Source of the DNA: Spirochaetaceae bacterium bin103
Lineage (GTDB): Bacteria > Spirochaetota > Spirochaetia > SZUA-6 > Bin103
Length of the DNA: 64,000 nt
Direction of reading: 5' to 3'
Assembly: GCA_002238925.1 (NCBI GenBank)
Contig: MPNH01000011.1
Coordinates: forward strand, 1 to 64,000
In this document: positions 30,116 through 39,109 of the stretch, piece after piece
Layout of the letters: every line of letters begins with the position of its first letter
How positions within the stretch are numbered: position 1 is the first letter of the stretch
The notes under the pieces: generated by a model
The model's input: only the letters and a program-made list of their open reading frames with translations
Told to the model about the DNA's origin: nothing
Database searches by the model: none
Translations under genes and position numbers: made by a program

Positions 30116-31519
30116 TTATGCGGGAGCCGGTGCGGCTTCGGCTGGTGTCGTTCGCGGCCTCGGCAGGCCGTCCGGGCGGGCGGCGAGGTGGTCGTCGGGG
30201 AGGTGCCCGGTGACGGTGACGGGGTGCCACTCCCCCGGCTTGGGCGGGCAGACGGCAGTGGTTGGGAACTGGATGCGGAGGTAGGACTCGCCGTAGCCGG
30301 TGGCGAGGGCGCCGTCCACCTGCTCGACGAGGACGCGCTGCCGCCGGCCGGTGAGGCACTGCGCCAGCCGGCGCCGTCCGGCGGCGGCCAGCGCGCGTAT
30401 GGCGGCGCTGCGCTCGGCCTTGACCGGCTCCGGCACCGCGCCGGGCAGGCGGGCGGCACGGGTGCCCTCGCGCGGCGAGTAGCGAAAGGTGTGGATGTGG
30501 CCGAAGCCGACGGTCTCGCAGACCGCCGCGGTGCGAGCGAAGTCGGCTTCGGTTTCGCCGGGGAAGCCGACCATGACGTCGGTGGTGAAGTGAGCCGGCA
30601 CCCCGCGCCTGCTCCAGACGGTTCGGATGCGGTCGACCAGGTCGAGGTAGCGGTCCACGTCGTACTCGCGGCGCATGCGCAGCAGGACGCGGTCGGAGCC
30701 GCTCTGCAGGCACAGGTGCAGGTGCGGGCACAGGCGCTCGTGACCGGTGAGCTCGATGAATCGGTCGTCCAGCGGATCGGGTTCAAGCGAGGAAACGCGC
30801 ACCCGGTAATCGCCGGGCAGGTCCAGCAGCTCTTCGAGCAGGCGGCTGAAACACCACTCGCCCCACCGGTAGCGGCCGATGTTGACGCCGGTGAGCACCA
30901 ATTCGCGGTGGCCTTCGTCGAGCAGGCGGCGCGCCTCGTCGAGAATGTCGCCGGCGGGCCGGCTCTGCGCCCGGCCGCGCACCGCCGGGATGATGCAGAA
31001 GGTGCAGAAGTTGTCGCAGCCGTCCTGGATCTTGATGGTGGCGCGGGTGTGCAGCGGCTGGGCGCCGGGCCGGTAGCCGAACGGATCGGCCGGCAGGTCC
31101 GCCGGGTCGGCCAATTCGCCGGCCAAGTGAGCCTCTACCAGGTCGAAGATTCCGCTCTTGCGGTCGTTGTCGACGGCGTAGTCCACGCCGGGCAGGTCAC
31201 ATGCTACGCCGCCGTGGGCGGTCACGTAGCAACCGGTGGCCACTACCAGGGGGCGCTTCCGGTCGCCGGCGCCGGGGTCTGTCGAACCGGTTGCCGTGGT
31301 ACGCGGACCGGCCCCGCCGCGCGCTGCCCGGTATACGGCATTGCGCGACTTGCGGTCGGCCTGGCCGGTTACGGTGCAGGTGTTGACCACCAACACGTCG
31401 GCCGGCTCGGTGGTCGGGACCACGCGGTAACCGGCCGCGACGAAGCGGGCGGCCAGCGCGTCGCTCTCGGCGATGTTGAGCCGGCAGCCAAGATTGGTGA
31501 AGGCAATGGCGGGCGCCAT
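30116..31519 (-). CDS. mtaB: tRNA t6A37 methylthiotransferase MtaB
   Basis: Radical-SAM enzyme that adds a methylthio group to threonylcarbamoyl-adenosine 37 of tRNA. The N-terminal MTTase domain has the 4Fe-4S cysteines C12 (LGCRLN), C48 (NTCTV) and C97 (TGCYV). The radical-SAM motif is C168-x3-C172-x2-C175 (GCDNFCTFC). The motif GFPGETEADF follows, and a C-terminal TRAM-like domain (about 390-440) binds RNA. The opening FTNLGCRLN is typical of MtaB rather than MiaB or RimO. The total of 467 residues is slightly long because of a Gly/Arg/Thr-rich insert at about 67-90 and a Pro/Ala-rich tail. It lies 30 bases after alaA. Confidence 0.92.
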   Translation of the reverse strand: MAPAIAFTNLGCRLNIAESDALAARFVAAGYRVVPTTEPADVLVVNTCTVTGQADRKSRNAVYRAARGGAGPRTTATGSTDPGAGDRKRPLVVATGCYVTAHGGVACDLPGVDYAVDNDRKSGIFDLVEAHLAGELADPADLPADPFGYRPGAQPLHTRATIKIQDGCDNFCTFCIIPAVRGRAQSRPAGDILDEARRLLDEGHRELVLTGVNIGRYRWGEWCFSRLLEELLDLPGDYRVRVSSLEPDPLDDRFIELTGHERLCPHLHLCLQSGSDRVLLRMRREYDVDRYLDLVDRIRTVWSRRGVPAHFTTDVMVGFPGETEADFARTAAVCETVGFGHIHTFRYSPREGTRAARLPGAVPEPVKAERSAAIRALAAAGRRRLAQCLTGRRQRVLVEQVDGALATGYGESYLRIQFPTTAVCPPKPGEWHPVTVTGHLPDDHLAARPDGLPRPRTTPAEAAPAPA

Positions 31520-31549
31520 AACGCGGAGGTGCGTGGTGGAACGGTCAGG

Positions 31550-32812
31550 TCAGGCGCTGCGGCCGGCCAGGGCCGGCTCACGGCCTTCCTGCACGTAGTG
31601 GCCGAAGAAGTGGCCGATCCTGGCCGTCACGTCGGCGAGCTGGTCGGCGTGCGGCAGAGACACCATCCGGAAGTGGTCGGGTCGGGCCCAGTTGAACGCG
31701 GTACCGTGCATGATCAGCACCTTCTCCTGCTCCAGCAAGTCCAGAACCATGCGTTCGTCGTCCACCACGCCGAAGCGGCGGGTGTCGATCTTCGGGAACA
31801 GGTAGAACGCGCCCTGCGGCCTGGTGCAGGAGATGCCGGGAATGGCGTTGATCGCCTCGTACAGCGTGTCGCGCTGCACCGCCAGGCGGCCGCCCGGGGC
31901 GGTGAGCTCATTGATGCTCTGGGAGCCGTCGAGCGAGGTCTCGATGGCGAGCTGCGCCGGCATGTTGGCGCACAGCCGCATCGCCGACAGGACGCCGAGG
32001 CCTTCGATGTAGCCAAGCGCCTGGTGCCTGGCGCCGCTGAGCATCAGCCAGCCGGAGCGAAAGCCGGGAACGCGGTAGGTCTTGGAAAGCCCGTTGAACG
32101 TGCCGATGAGGATGTCGTCCGCCAGCGTTGCCAGCGGCGTGTGCCGGACCCCGTCGTAGAGGATCTTGTCGTAGATCTCGTCGGCGAACAGGACCAGCTG
32201 GTGCTCGCGGGCGAGCGCCACGATCCGCTCCAGGCAGTCGCGTGGATACACCGCCCCGGTCGGGTTGTTGGGATTGATTACCACGATCGCCCTGGTGCGG
32301 GAGGTGATCTTGGCGGCGATGTCGGCCAGGTCGGGCGCCCAGTCCGACTGCTCGTCGCACAGGTAGTGCACCGGGCGCCCGCCCGCCAGGTTGGCCGCCG
32401 CGGTCCACAGCGGGTAGTCGGGAGCCGGGATCAGCACCTCGTCGCCGTCGTTGAGCAGCCCCTGCAGCGCCATGGTGATGAGTTCGCTGACCCCGTTGCC
32501 GAGGTAGATGTCTTCGGTCTGCACGCCCGGCACGCCGAGAGTCCGGTAGTGCCGCATGATCGCTTCGCGGGCGGCGAGCAGGCCCTGCGAGTCGCCGTAG
32601 CCCTGCCCCTCGGCGATGTTCACCGCCACGTCGTGCAGGATCTCCGCGGGCGCCTCGAAGCCCCACTTGGCCGGATCGCCGATGTTCAGCTTGGCGACCT
32701 GAAACCCTTCCTCTTCAAGGCGCTGCGCCGCGGCCAGCACCGGACCGCGAATGTCGTAGCACACGTGTTCGAGCTTGTCGGACTTCCTGATCTGCGGCTT
32801 CCTGATCTGCAT
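31550..32812 (-). CDS. alaA: Glutamate-pyruvate aminotransferase, AlaA type
   Basis: PLP enzyme interconverting alanine/2-oxoglutarate and pyruvate/glutamate. Closely follows E. coli AlaA in its family landmarks: DKLEHVCYDIRGPVL near the start, PDYPLWTAAANLAGG, NPNNPTGAVYP (N180), the cofactor-contacting D211 and Y214 in FADEIYDKILYD, Schiff-base K244 in FNGLSKTYRVPGFRSGW, and PQGAFYLFPKID. Normal length at 420 residues. AGGAAGGA precedes the start. It shares the strand and a short gap with mtaB. With gltBD in the same window, it links glutamate nitrogen to alanine. Confidence 0.93.
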   Translation of the reverse strand: MQIRKPQIRKSDKLEHVCYDIRGPVLAAAQRLEEEGFQVAKLNIGDPAKWGFEAPAEILHDVAVNIAEGQGYGDSQGLLAAREAIMRHYRTLGVPGVQTEDIYLGNGVSELITMALQGLLNDGDEVLIPAPDYPLWTAAANLAGGRPVHYLCDEQSDWAPDLADIAAKITSRTRAIVVINPNNPTGAVYPRDCLERIVALAREHQLVLFADEIYDKILYDGVRHTPLATLADDILIGTFNGLSKTYRVPGFRSGWLMLSGARHQALGYIEGLGVLSAMRLCANMPAQLAIETSLDGSQSINELTAPGGRLAVQRDTLYEAINAIPGISCTRPQGAFYLFPKIDTRRFGVVDDERMVLDLLEQEKVLIMHGTAFNWARPDHFRMVSLPHADQLADVTARIGHFFGHYVQEGREPALAGRSA

Positions 32813-32893
32813 TGTCTCGGATCCTTCCTGTGCTTTGGAAGGCCAAATAATAACGCTATGCCCGCGCTCCGGGCTACCGCCGGGTTATCCTGA

Positions 32894-33649
32894 CTACTGC
32901 AGGCCGACTTCGGCGGAGGTGTCGCGCTGGCAGGTGGGGCGGATGGTGAGCTCCGGGATCAGGGTGCGCTGCGGCAGATCGGCTACCAGGACGATCGCCC
33001 GCGCCACGTCCTCGGACGCGACCATGGTGGCGCGAGCTTCGGGGCTAGGGTGCACGGGCCGGTGCTCGATGATCGGGGTGTCGACCTCGCCGGGGATGAT
33101 GACGCTGGCGCGCAGTCCGCTGTTCCTGAACTCGGTGTTCAGATACCGGGTGAAGTTGATCACGCCTGCCTTGGCGGCGGAGTAGGACGGGCCGCCGAGC
33201 AGGCTGCCGCCGACGCCGGCCAACGAGGCAACATTGATGATGGTGCCCGCGCCAGCGGCCTGCATGGCGGGCATCACCGCCTGAGTGCAGTAGATGGTGC
33301 CCGCCAGGTTGGAGTCGACGGTGGCGCGGATATCCTCGGGCATGGTGGTGAGCAGCATGCGGTGGGCCGACGAATGGCCGGCGTTGTTCACCAGCACGTC
33401 GATCCGTCCCCAGGCGGCCAGCACCTCGGCGGCCATGCGCAGCACCGCTTCGCGGTCCGCCACGTCGAGGCTCACCACCAGCGCCGTGCCGCCCTGCCGC
33501 TCGATTTCGCCGCGCACGGCCGTGAGCTTGCTCTCGGTGCGCCCCACTACCGCCACCCGCGCCCCCTGCGCCGCCATCATCAGCGCGGCCGCCCGGCCAA
33601 TCCCGCTCCCCCCGCCGGTAACGATGCAAACATTGTCCCTCATCCCCAT
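32894..33649 (-). CDS. Short-chain dehydrogenase/reductase
   Basis: Classical SDR of 251 residues using NAD(P)H. Cofactor motif TGGGSGIG (11-18), NNAG (88-91), catalytic S142, Y156 and K160 (YSAAK). After the Rossmann core, PGEVDTPIIEHRP is the usual substrate lid. The opening VGRTESKL suggests NADP(H), because Arg follows the second strand. No neighbour indicates the substrate; 3-oxoacyl-ACP reductase-like or sugar/alcohol dehydrogenase roles are both possible. An in-frame ATG at 33643 is an alternative start. Confidence 0.9.
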   Translation of the reverse strand: MGMRDNVCIVTGGGSGIGRAAALMMAAQGARVAVVGRTESKLTAVRGEIERQGGTALVVSLDVADREAVLRMAAEVLAAWGRIDVLVNNAGHSSAHRMLLTTMPEDIRATVDSNLAGTIYCTQAVMPAMQAAGAGTIINVASLAGVGGSLLGGPSYSAAKAGVINFTRYLNTEFRNSGLRASVIIPGEVDTPIIEHRPVHPSPEARATMVASEDVARAIVLVADLPQRTLIPELTIRPTCQRDTSAEVGLQ

Positions 33650-34090
33650 ACCCGCAACCTAACACAGGCCCGGCGAGTCCCGCAGGTCCGATTCTCCCGA
33701 ACGCACGGCGATGTTGTTCGTTGCGTCACGTGCTCATCCGATCACGAGGGAGTCTGATTCGACGTCTCCCGCCGGCAGGCGGTGCAGGGGGCGCACCCAT
33801 ATCCATGGAAGCACCGGTTGGTCACGACGCGGACCGCTATGATCTGCTGAGCACAGCCGGGTCCGGGCTAACCCTGGCGTAGACGTCCCAGAGGACGAGG
33901 TGAAGCGGGCGCTGGACACTCTGGAGTCACCCTGGCCGCCGCGGGAAAGGTCATGCTACGGCACTGGTTCGAGGACGAGAAGCTCACCGGCGCCACGCTC
34001 TCGCAGTTCCTCATCGAGCAGATCGCAGGCACCGGCCTGGAGCCAGTAGAACCTCCGGAGCCGCGGGCCGGTGGCGCGGTAGCCGCCTGG
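33650..34090. other. Intergenic stretch of 441 bases
   Basis: Lies between two minus-strand genes. The first 200 bases (to about 33850) show nothing coding or repetitive that I can support. The remainder carries peptide-like segments listed separately as a possible gene remnant. No tRNA-like cloverleaf, strong hairpin or T-run was seen. Confidence 0.5.
33879..34060 (+). pseudogene. Possible remnant of an unidentified gene, frameshifted
   Basis: Two protein-like segments lie in different plus-strand frames. VPEDEVKRALDTLESPW (from 33879) ends where a second frame gives AAGKVMLRHWFEDEKLTG and continues to about 34060 as FLIEQIAGTGLEPVEPPE. Amino-acid usage is charged and helical, unlike the Ala/Arg/Gly noise of shadow frames here. 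No start or complete domain remains. It could be debris of a larger gene removed by rearrangement. The source family is not recognised. Confidence 0.25.
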
Positions 34091-34972
34091 TCAGAGGGCG
34101 CGGATGGGGATGGTGCGGATGCGGGTGGGGGGCGCGGGGCGGGGGCCGGCGAGGGCGAAAAGGCGGGCTACGCGCTCGCGGGTCGGGGGGTGGCTGTCGG
34201 TGAGCCGGCCCTGCGCAGGGGCGGGGCGGTAGCCGAACATCAGTTCCCACCAGGTGCGGCGGCGCTGCTCCAGGGAGACGAGGGCCGATGCCAGGCTGCC
34301 CGGGTCGCCGCTGATGTAAGCGGCCGTCCGGTCGGCGTTGAATTCGCGCGAACGGGCCAGGGCCATCTGCAATAGGCCGCTCAGGGTGGGAGCCGCGAGC
34401 ATCAGCAGCGCAACAGGCAACGGCACGCTGATCGCGCCGACGGCGAGCGCGGGCAGGGCGAACAGCAGTCCGATGCCGCCGAACACGGCAAGCGCGCCGG
34501 TGAAGCGGCGCATGATGCCGGCCAGGCTGGCCAGCCAGATGTCGTTGGCCTGGATGTGGGCGATCTCGTGCGCCAGCACGCCGCGCACCTCGCGCCGGCC
34601 GAGCGACTGCATGAGGGTGTCGGTCACCGCCACGGCGGCGTCGTCGCGCGTGCCCATGGTCAGGGCGTTGGGCTGCGGTGCACGCAGCAGAAACAGGGCC
34701 GGGGTGGGCAGGCCGGCGCGTGCGGCCAGCTCGGCGACCTGCCCGTACAGCCATGGCGCCCGGCGCGCGTCAAGAGGAATGGCGCCGAGGTGCAGCATGT
34801 TGGCGGCGGCCGACCCGCGGGGAAGTGAGCCGATCAGCAGCGCCGCGCCGATGCCAAGCGCGATCAGCAGCCCGGTGAGGCCGAGCAGGGAATAGCCGAC
34901 GCCGATCAGCAGCGTCGCCATGGCCAGCAGGTAGGCGCCGGCAGCGAGCCGGGCGGTAATGGAAGGTGTCAC
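34091..34972 (-). CDS. HtpX-like membrane zinc metalloprotease (M48)
   Basis: Integral inner-membrane protease of the membrane-protein quality-control type. The zinc motif HEIAH (135-139, in RGVLAHEIAHIQ) is completed by E210 in SREFNADRTA. Two hydrophobic helices precede the catalytic domain (about 10-50) and two lie between the motif and the third ligand (about 155-205), matching HtpX topology. PQPNALTMG is the usual substrate-cleft strand. The chosen GTG start has AGGAG 9 bases upstream; the longer frame to 35125 is not supported. The total of 293 residues is typical. The Pro/Arg-rich C-terminus is extra. Confidence 0.9.
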   Translation of the reverse strand: MTPSITARLAAGAYLLAMATLLIGVGYSLLGLTGLLIALGIGAALLIGSLPRGSAAANMLHLGAIPLDARRAPWLYGQVAELAARAGLPTPALFLLRAPQPNALTMGTRDDAAVAVTDTLMQSLGRREVRGVLAHEIAHIQANDIWLASLAGIMRRFTGALAVFGGIGLLFALPALAVGAISVPLPVALLMLAAPTLSGLLQMALARSREFNADRTAAYISGDPGSLASALVSLEQRRRTWWELMFGYRPAPAQGRLTDSHPPTRERVARLFALAGPRPAPPTRIRTIPIRAL

Positions 34973-35223
34973 GGTTGCGTTCTCCTGCCGACCAACATGC
35001 AAACTCCGTGCCACCAGGAGATCAGAGGCCAGCGAGCGTGTTTCATGGCCCTTGCGGCGCTTGTTCGGTTGCGACGCCGAGCGGCTTGCTTCTCGCCGCA
35101 ACGGCAGCGAGAAGAAATGATCCAATATGGTGTGAAACCGCGTGGCGGGTGGTTCAGCTTGACCAGGACGCGGTGGGTGACGCTCATTGCCTCATGCTGC
35201 TTGCCGAACCGCTTCCGCAGCGC

Positions 35224-36918
35224 ATGCGCGCTTGGCAGATCAAGGGCACGGGATTCGACCACTTCGGCGCCGGCGGCGCGCCCGACGAGATTCCGTTCCC
35301 GGACTTCGGGGAGGATGACGTGGTGGCGCGGGTGGACGCGGTCGGCGTCTGCTATTCGGACGCCAAACTGGTGCGCGCGGGCGCCGGCCACGCCCGGCTG
35401 CGCGGCCGCGACCTGGCGGCACAGCCGGTGACGCCGGGACACGAGGTAACGCTGACGGTGGTCGCCGTCGGGGAGCGCCGCCGCGGCCAGGTGCGGCTGG
35501 GCGGGCGCTACATCCTGCAGCCGGATGTCTACTACCGCGGACGGACGCTGGCGGTGGGTTACCAGCTTGCCGGCGCGCTGGCCGAGTACGTGGTGCTGGG
35601 CAACGAAGTGCTGGACGGCGACGAGGGCTGCTACCTGGTGCCGCTGCCGGATGAGGTGGGCGCCGTGGAGGGGGCGTTGATCGAGCCGTGGACGTGCGTG
35701 GTGGCGGCGTACCAGATCGCCGCCCGCACCCACCTGCGCAGCGGCGGAATGTTGCGGATCCACGGGTTTGCCGACCAGCCGCGGCTCGACCTTGCCGGGG
35801 TGCGGTTCGGCGCCGTCCCGGACCGGCTCGGCGTGCCGCTGCCGCCGGCCGAGCCGGATGCTCCGCCGCCGCGCGAGGTGGAGGCCGGCGGTCTGGACGG
35901 CGCCAACCGGGCCGCGGTGGAGGCGTGGTGCGCGCGACTGGGCATCCCGCTGGCGTGCCGGGACGAGCCGCTGCCGCGCGGCGCCGACGACGTGGTGATA
36001 GCCGGCACGCCGCCGGGCGACCGGTGGATGGCGCGGTTGTTCGCGGATCTGCCCCGCCACGCCGTGGTCAGCATACACGCCGCCGGCGGCGAACGGCGCC
36101 GCCTGGCGTGCGACATCGGGCGCATCCACTACCAGGGTATACGCGTGGTGGGCCGCGGCGACGGGAGCGTGGCGCAGGCTTACGCGGGCGCGGCGCGCGA
36201 GGGCCTGGCGCCAGGCGGGAGGGCATGGTTCGTGGGCGGTGGCGGCCCGATGGGCCAGATGCACGTGCTGCTTGCCCTGTCGCAACCGCAGCCGCCGAAA
36301 ACGGTGCTGGTTACCGACTTGTCCGCGCGGCGGTTGGCGGCGCTCGGCGAGCGCGTTGCGGCACTCGGACTGCCGGTGCCCGACCTGCTGCAGGTCGGCG
36401 GCGAGGGCGGTTCCCTGGAGCAGAAGCTGTCCGGCCTCGCCGCCGACGGGTTCGACGACATCGTGCTGCTGGCACCTTCCGCCGCGGCGGCGGAACAGGC
36501 GGCGCCGTGGCTGCGAGCCGGCGGATACCTGAACGTGTTTGCCGGCGTGGCAGAGGGCAGCATGGCGCGCTTTCCGCTGCACCTGATCGCTGGCGGCGGT
36601 GTGCGCGTGGCAGGTACCACCGGGTCGCCGCTCGCGGTCACCGAGCAAACCCTGGCACGCGTAGCGGATGGCACGCTGCACACGGCGTCGGTGCTCGGCG
36701 CGCTGGCCGACCTCGATCACGGCGGCGCGGCGGTGCAAGCGGTGGCGGCGGGGCGCATTACCGGCAAGGTGGTGGTGTTGCCGTTTGCCCGCGGCCTCGG
36801 TTTCAGCGCGCTCGACGAGCTGGCCGCCGAGCGCCCCGAGTGGCGCCGGGCCCTGGGCGGCGGATGTCGCTGGACCGCCGCGGCAGAGGAACTGTGCCGG
36901 GCCGCGTCCGGCTACTAG
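35224..36918 (+). CDS. Zinc-type alcohol/sugar-phosphate dehydrogenase-like protein
   Basis: Medium-chain dehydrogenase related to sorbose-1-phosphate reductase. The N-terminal GroES-like half has VCYSDAKLVRAG and GHEVTLTVVAVGE. ALIEPWTCVVAAY is the segment that normally follows the structural zinc lobe. The nucleotide fold is GGGGPMGQMHVLLAL with VTDLSARRL. At 564 residues it is about 150 longer than usual. An Arg/Pro-rich insert around 180-290 separates the halves and contains a second Rossmann-like piece (VVIAGTPPGDRW). The usual zinc His/Cys set is only partly visible. An in-frame ATG at 35194 could also serve as start. Substrate unknown. Confidence 0.8.
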   Translation: MRAWQIKGTGFDHFGAGGAPDEIPFPDFGEDDVVARVDAVGVCYSDAKLVRAGAGHARLRGRDLAAQPVTPGHEVTLTVVAVGERRRGQVRLGGRYILQPDVYYRGRTLAVGYQLAGALAEYVVLGNEVLDGDEGCYLVPLPDEVGAVEGALIEPWTCVVAAYQIAARTHLRSGGMLRIHGFADQPRLDLAGVRFGAVPDRLGVPLPPAEPDAPPPREVEAGGLDGANRAAVEAWCARLGIPLACRDEPLPRGADDVVIAGTPPGDRWMARLFADLPRHAVVSIHAAGGERRRLACDIGRIHYQGIRVVGRGDGSVAQAYAGAAREGLAPGGRAWFVGGGGPMGQMHVLLALSQPQPPKTVLVTDLSARRLAALGERVAALGLPVPDLLQVGGEGGSLEQKLSGLAADGFDDIVLLAPSAAAAEQAAPWLRAGGYLNVFAGVAEGSMARFPLHLIAGGGVRVAGTTGSPLAVTEQTLARVADGTLHTASVLGALADLDHGGAAVQAVAAGRITGKVVVLPFARGLGFSALDELAAERPEWRRALGGGCRWTAAAEELCRAASGY

Positions 36919-37424
36919 GCCGGCGGCGACGGTCCCGAGTCGGCGGACGGCTCGTCCTCGCCGGGCGGCGCGTCACCGGCGGCCGGCGGCACGGACCCGG
37001 CATCGGGCGGCGCGGCGTCAGGAGCGCCAGGGGCGGATCCGGTGCAGCCGGCGGCCGGGCAGGAGCCTTCCTCGTAGCGGGCGGTGGCGCCGGCGTCGAT
37101 GCCGAAGGTGATGCGCGCCGGCAGGCGGCGGCCGCAGTACTGGCAGTGGGTCGGAAACGCCGTGAGCTTGTTCCGCAATAGGTAGACCGCCCCCGCGGCC
37201 GCGGCAATCGGCAGCACGCCGGTCCAATCGGGTGCGCTGATGCGCAGCAGGAACAGCACTGCGATCCACATGCCGAGCACCAGGCCGGCCCCGAGCATGG
37301 TGACGGTGCGGCGCGCGGCGCTCGGCGAGCCGGTGCCGGGACGGGTCAGGCCGCGCTGGAACTGGCTGAGCAGCAGTATGGCGATCAGCACGAAGGGCAG
37401 GTATTGAGAGAGCTTGGCAAGCAT
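36915..37424 (-). CDS. Small membrane protein with zinc-ribbon-like motif
   Basis: 169 residues, function unknown. Three hydrophobic segments (about 8-22, 42-62 and 68-85) anchor it. A cytosolic-type tail begins with CQYCGRRL and, after about 30 residues, CPAAGC, a plausible four-cysteine zinc ribbon. The tail is Pro/Ala/Gly/Asp-rich, probably disordered. The start at 37424 follows from the first sensible hydrophobic segment; upstream frame sequence overlaps the glycosyltransferase gene. It converges on the dehydrogenase gene (stops overlap by 4 bases). Confidence 0.65.
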   Translation of the reverse strand: MLAKLSQYLPFVLIAILLLSQFQRGLTRPGTGSPSAARRTVTMLGAGLVLGMWIAVLFLLRISAPDWTGVLPIAAAAGAVYLLRNKLTAFPTHCQYCGRRLPARITFGIDAGATARYEEGSCPAAGCTGSAPGAPDAAPPDAGSVPPAAGDAPPGEDEPSADSGPSPPA

Positions 37425-37440
37425 CGGTTGTCCTCCTGGA

Positions 37441-38973
37441 TCAACTCTCCATGAGCAGCCGCAGTGCGGCAGGTTTGGCGAACGCGCGCTGCACGGCGGC
37501 GGGGTCGATGTCGGGGTTGGCGGCGCCGGAGCCTGCAGCAAACAGCGGCGCGAGCAGGGCGGCGGCGCGCCGGGCGAACGCCGCCTCGCCGAACGCCGCC
37601 TCGATGGGCTCGTCGCGGTCGGGAAGCGGCCGATGCGGCAGCGCCTGCACGGTGTCGAGCAACACGGCGTTGGCCTGGCGCAACTCGCGCGCCACGCCGG
37701 GGTCGCCGCAGCGCCGCAGCAGGGCGGCCTGCTGCGCGGTGCCGAGGTAAGAGAAGTCTACCGTGTCGCCGGACAGGATGGTGTCGAGTCCGGCGCGCAG
37801 GTGTGCGCCGGCGTCCTCCGGGAGCAGGCGCGCGGCGCGCTCCGCGGCCGGTTCGTAGGCGGCGCGCAGGGCGTCCCGTTCGGCGCGCGTCAACGGACAG
37901 TGCACGGCGTCGTAGACGGCGGCCGGGTAGCCGTCGAGCAGCCCCCGCAGGTCGTCGAGTACCGGCAGCCGGCGGGCCAGCAGGGGACGCCGCCACTGCA
38001 GGGCGTTGACGAATTGGAAGCCGAAGCCCTCCTCCACCGACGGCGATACGATCAGGTGGGCCGCGGCCAGCAGGTCGTCGAAACGCAGCCCGAGCGCGTC
38101 GATGCGTTCGCCGACGCCATACAGGCCGGGGATGGCGCCGTCGGCAAACAGCCGCTCGACTGCGCGCGCATACGGAGTCTCGGCGGCGGACGAGGCGGGC
38201 AGGGTAACCACCAGGTTGGCGCCGGCGAGCCGTGCCAGCAGGCCCGCTTCCAGCACGTTCTTGCGGCGCCGCACGCGCACCGGGTAGAGCCACAGGGGCC
38301 GTTCGGAATCGAACGCGCCGGACCCGGCCGAGGGACCGGCTGCACCGGCTGCACTGGCCGCGGCCAACCTGGCGCGCGCCGCCCGCGCCGTTGCCGCGGC
38401 GGGCGCCGGAACCGAAGTGGCCGGCCGCACCGGGTTGCCGAGCAGCGCGATGCGGTCGCCCGGGCAGCCGGCGCCGGTCAACGCGTCATGGTCGCGCCGG
38501 TTCAGCACCGCGTAGCGGACGTTGTCTCCGGCCGGGTAGGCGGATGCGGGCACCTCTCGCCGCAGGCGCGCCAGGTTCGCCGGCCGCGCGTTCTCCGGGA
38601 AGTCGTGAATCTGCAGAATCATCGGTTGTCCGGCGGCGGCGGCCAGCAGCACCGCCCCCGTGAAGCACGTGTTCTTGGCCAGGTGATGGTTGTGGACCCA
38701 CCACACCCCGTCCCCGAAACGCCGCCCGAGCAGGTCGGCAAGTTGGCGCTGACCGGCCGCCGTGGCGGGCGCATCGTCGTACCCTGCGGCGTCGAGCCGG
38801 CAGCGTTCGGCCGGCGCGCCGCGGGCCCCGGCCGCCGCCCCACCGGCCACCACGACCAGCCGCTCCAGGGCAGGCAACAGGTCACGGTGGGCGAGCAGGG
38901 CGCGGGCGCCGTCGCGGACTACCGTGGTGACCCCGCCGGGCAGCAGGTGATAGTGGAAAACGTACAGATGCAA
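37441..38973 (-). CDS. Glycosyltransferase, GT4-like
   Basis: Two-domain GT-B protein that probably makes a glycolipid or surface glycan. It opens with LHLYVFHYHLLPGGVTTVV, the usual N-terminal acceptor-side strand and Gly loop. The second domain has YPVRVRRRKNVLEAGLLARL (donor-side strand) and the conserved nucleotide-sugar motif PSVEEGFGFQFVNAL, with EEGFG supplying the GT4 Glu pair. A roughly 30-residue Ala/Gly-rich stretch (about 205-240) links the domains. The TTG at 38973 is chosen because homologous sequence begins there and AAGG lies about 9 bases upstream; a GTG at 39030 is possible. Confidence 0.78.
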   Translation of the reverse strand: MHLYVFHYHLLPGGVTTVVRDGARALLAHRDLLPALERLVVVAGGAAAGARGAPAERCRLDAAGYDDAPATAAGQRQLADLLGRRFGDGVWWVHNHHLAKNTCFTGAVLLAAAAGQPMILQIHDFPENARPANLARLRREVPASAYPAGDNVRYAVLNRRDHDALTGAGCPGDRIALLGNPVRPATSVPAPAAATARAARARLAAASAAGAAGPSAGSGAFDSERPLWLYPVRVRRRKNVLEAGLLARLAGANLVVTLPASSAAETPYARAVERLFADGAIPGLYGVGERIDALGLRFDDLLAAAHLIVSPSVEEGFGFQFVNALQWRRPLLARRLPVLDDLRGLLDGYPAAVYDAVHCPLTRAERDALRAAYEPAAERAARLLPEDAGAHLRAGLDTILSGDTVDFSYLGTAQQAALLRRCGDPGVARELRQANAVLLDTVQALPHRPLPDRDEPIEAAFGEAAFARRAAALLAPLFAAGSGAANPDIDPAAVQRAFAKPAALRLLMES

Positions 38974-39109
38974 ACCGGGCGCCTTCGCGCCGATGGTACC
39001 AGTTTGGCCGCAGACTCGCAGGGGGCGCACAGCCGCCGGCGCCGCGGACCGGCCGCGGTGGGCGCCAGATGCGCCGGCCGGGCTAACTCGGCAAACTCCG
39101 ATAACTCGA

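Noticed and set aside
27900-32893. Long plus-strand open frames (714 and 1004 codons)
   Set aside because: Antisense to the binding proteins, mtaB and alaA. Repetitive Gly/Val/His composition and lack of motifs mark them as shadows.
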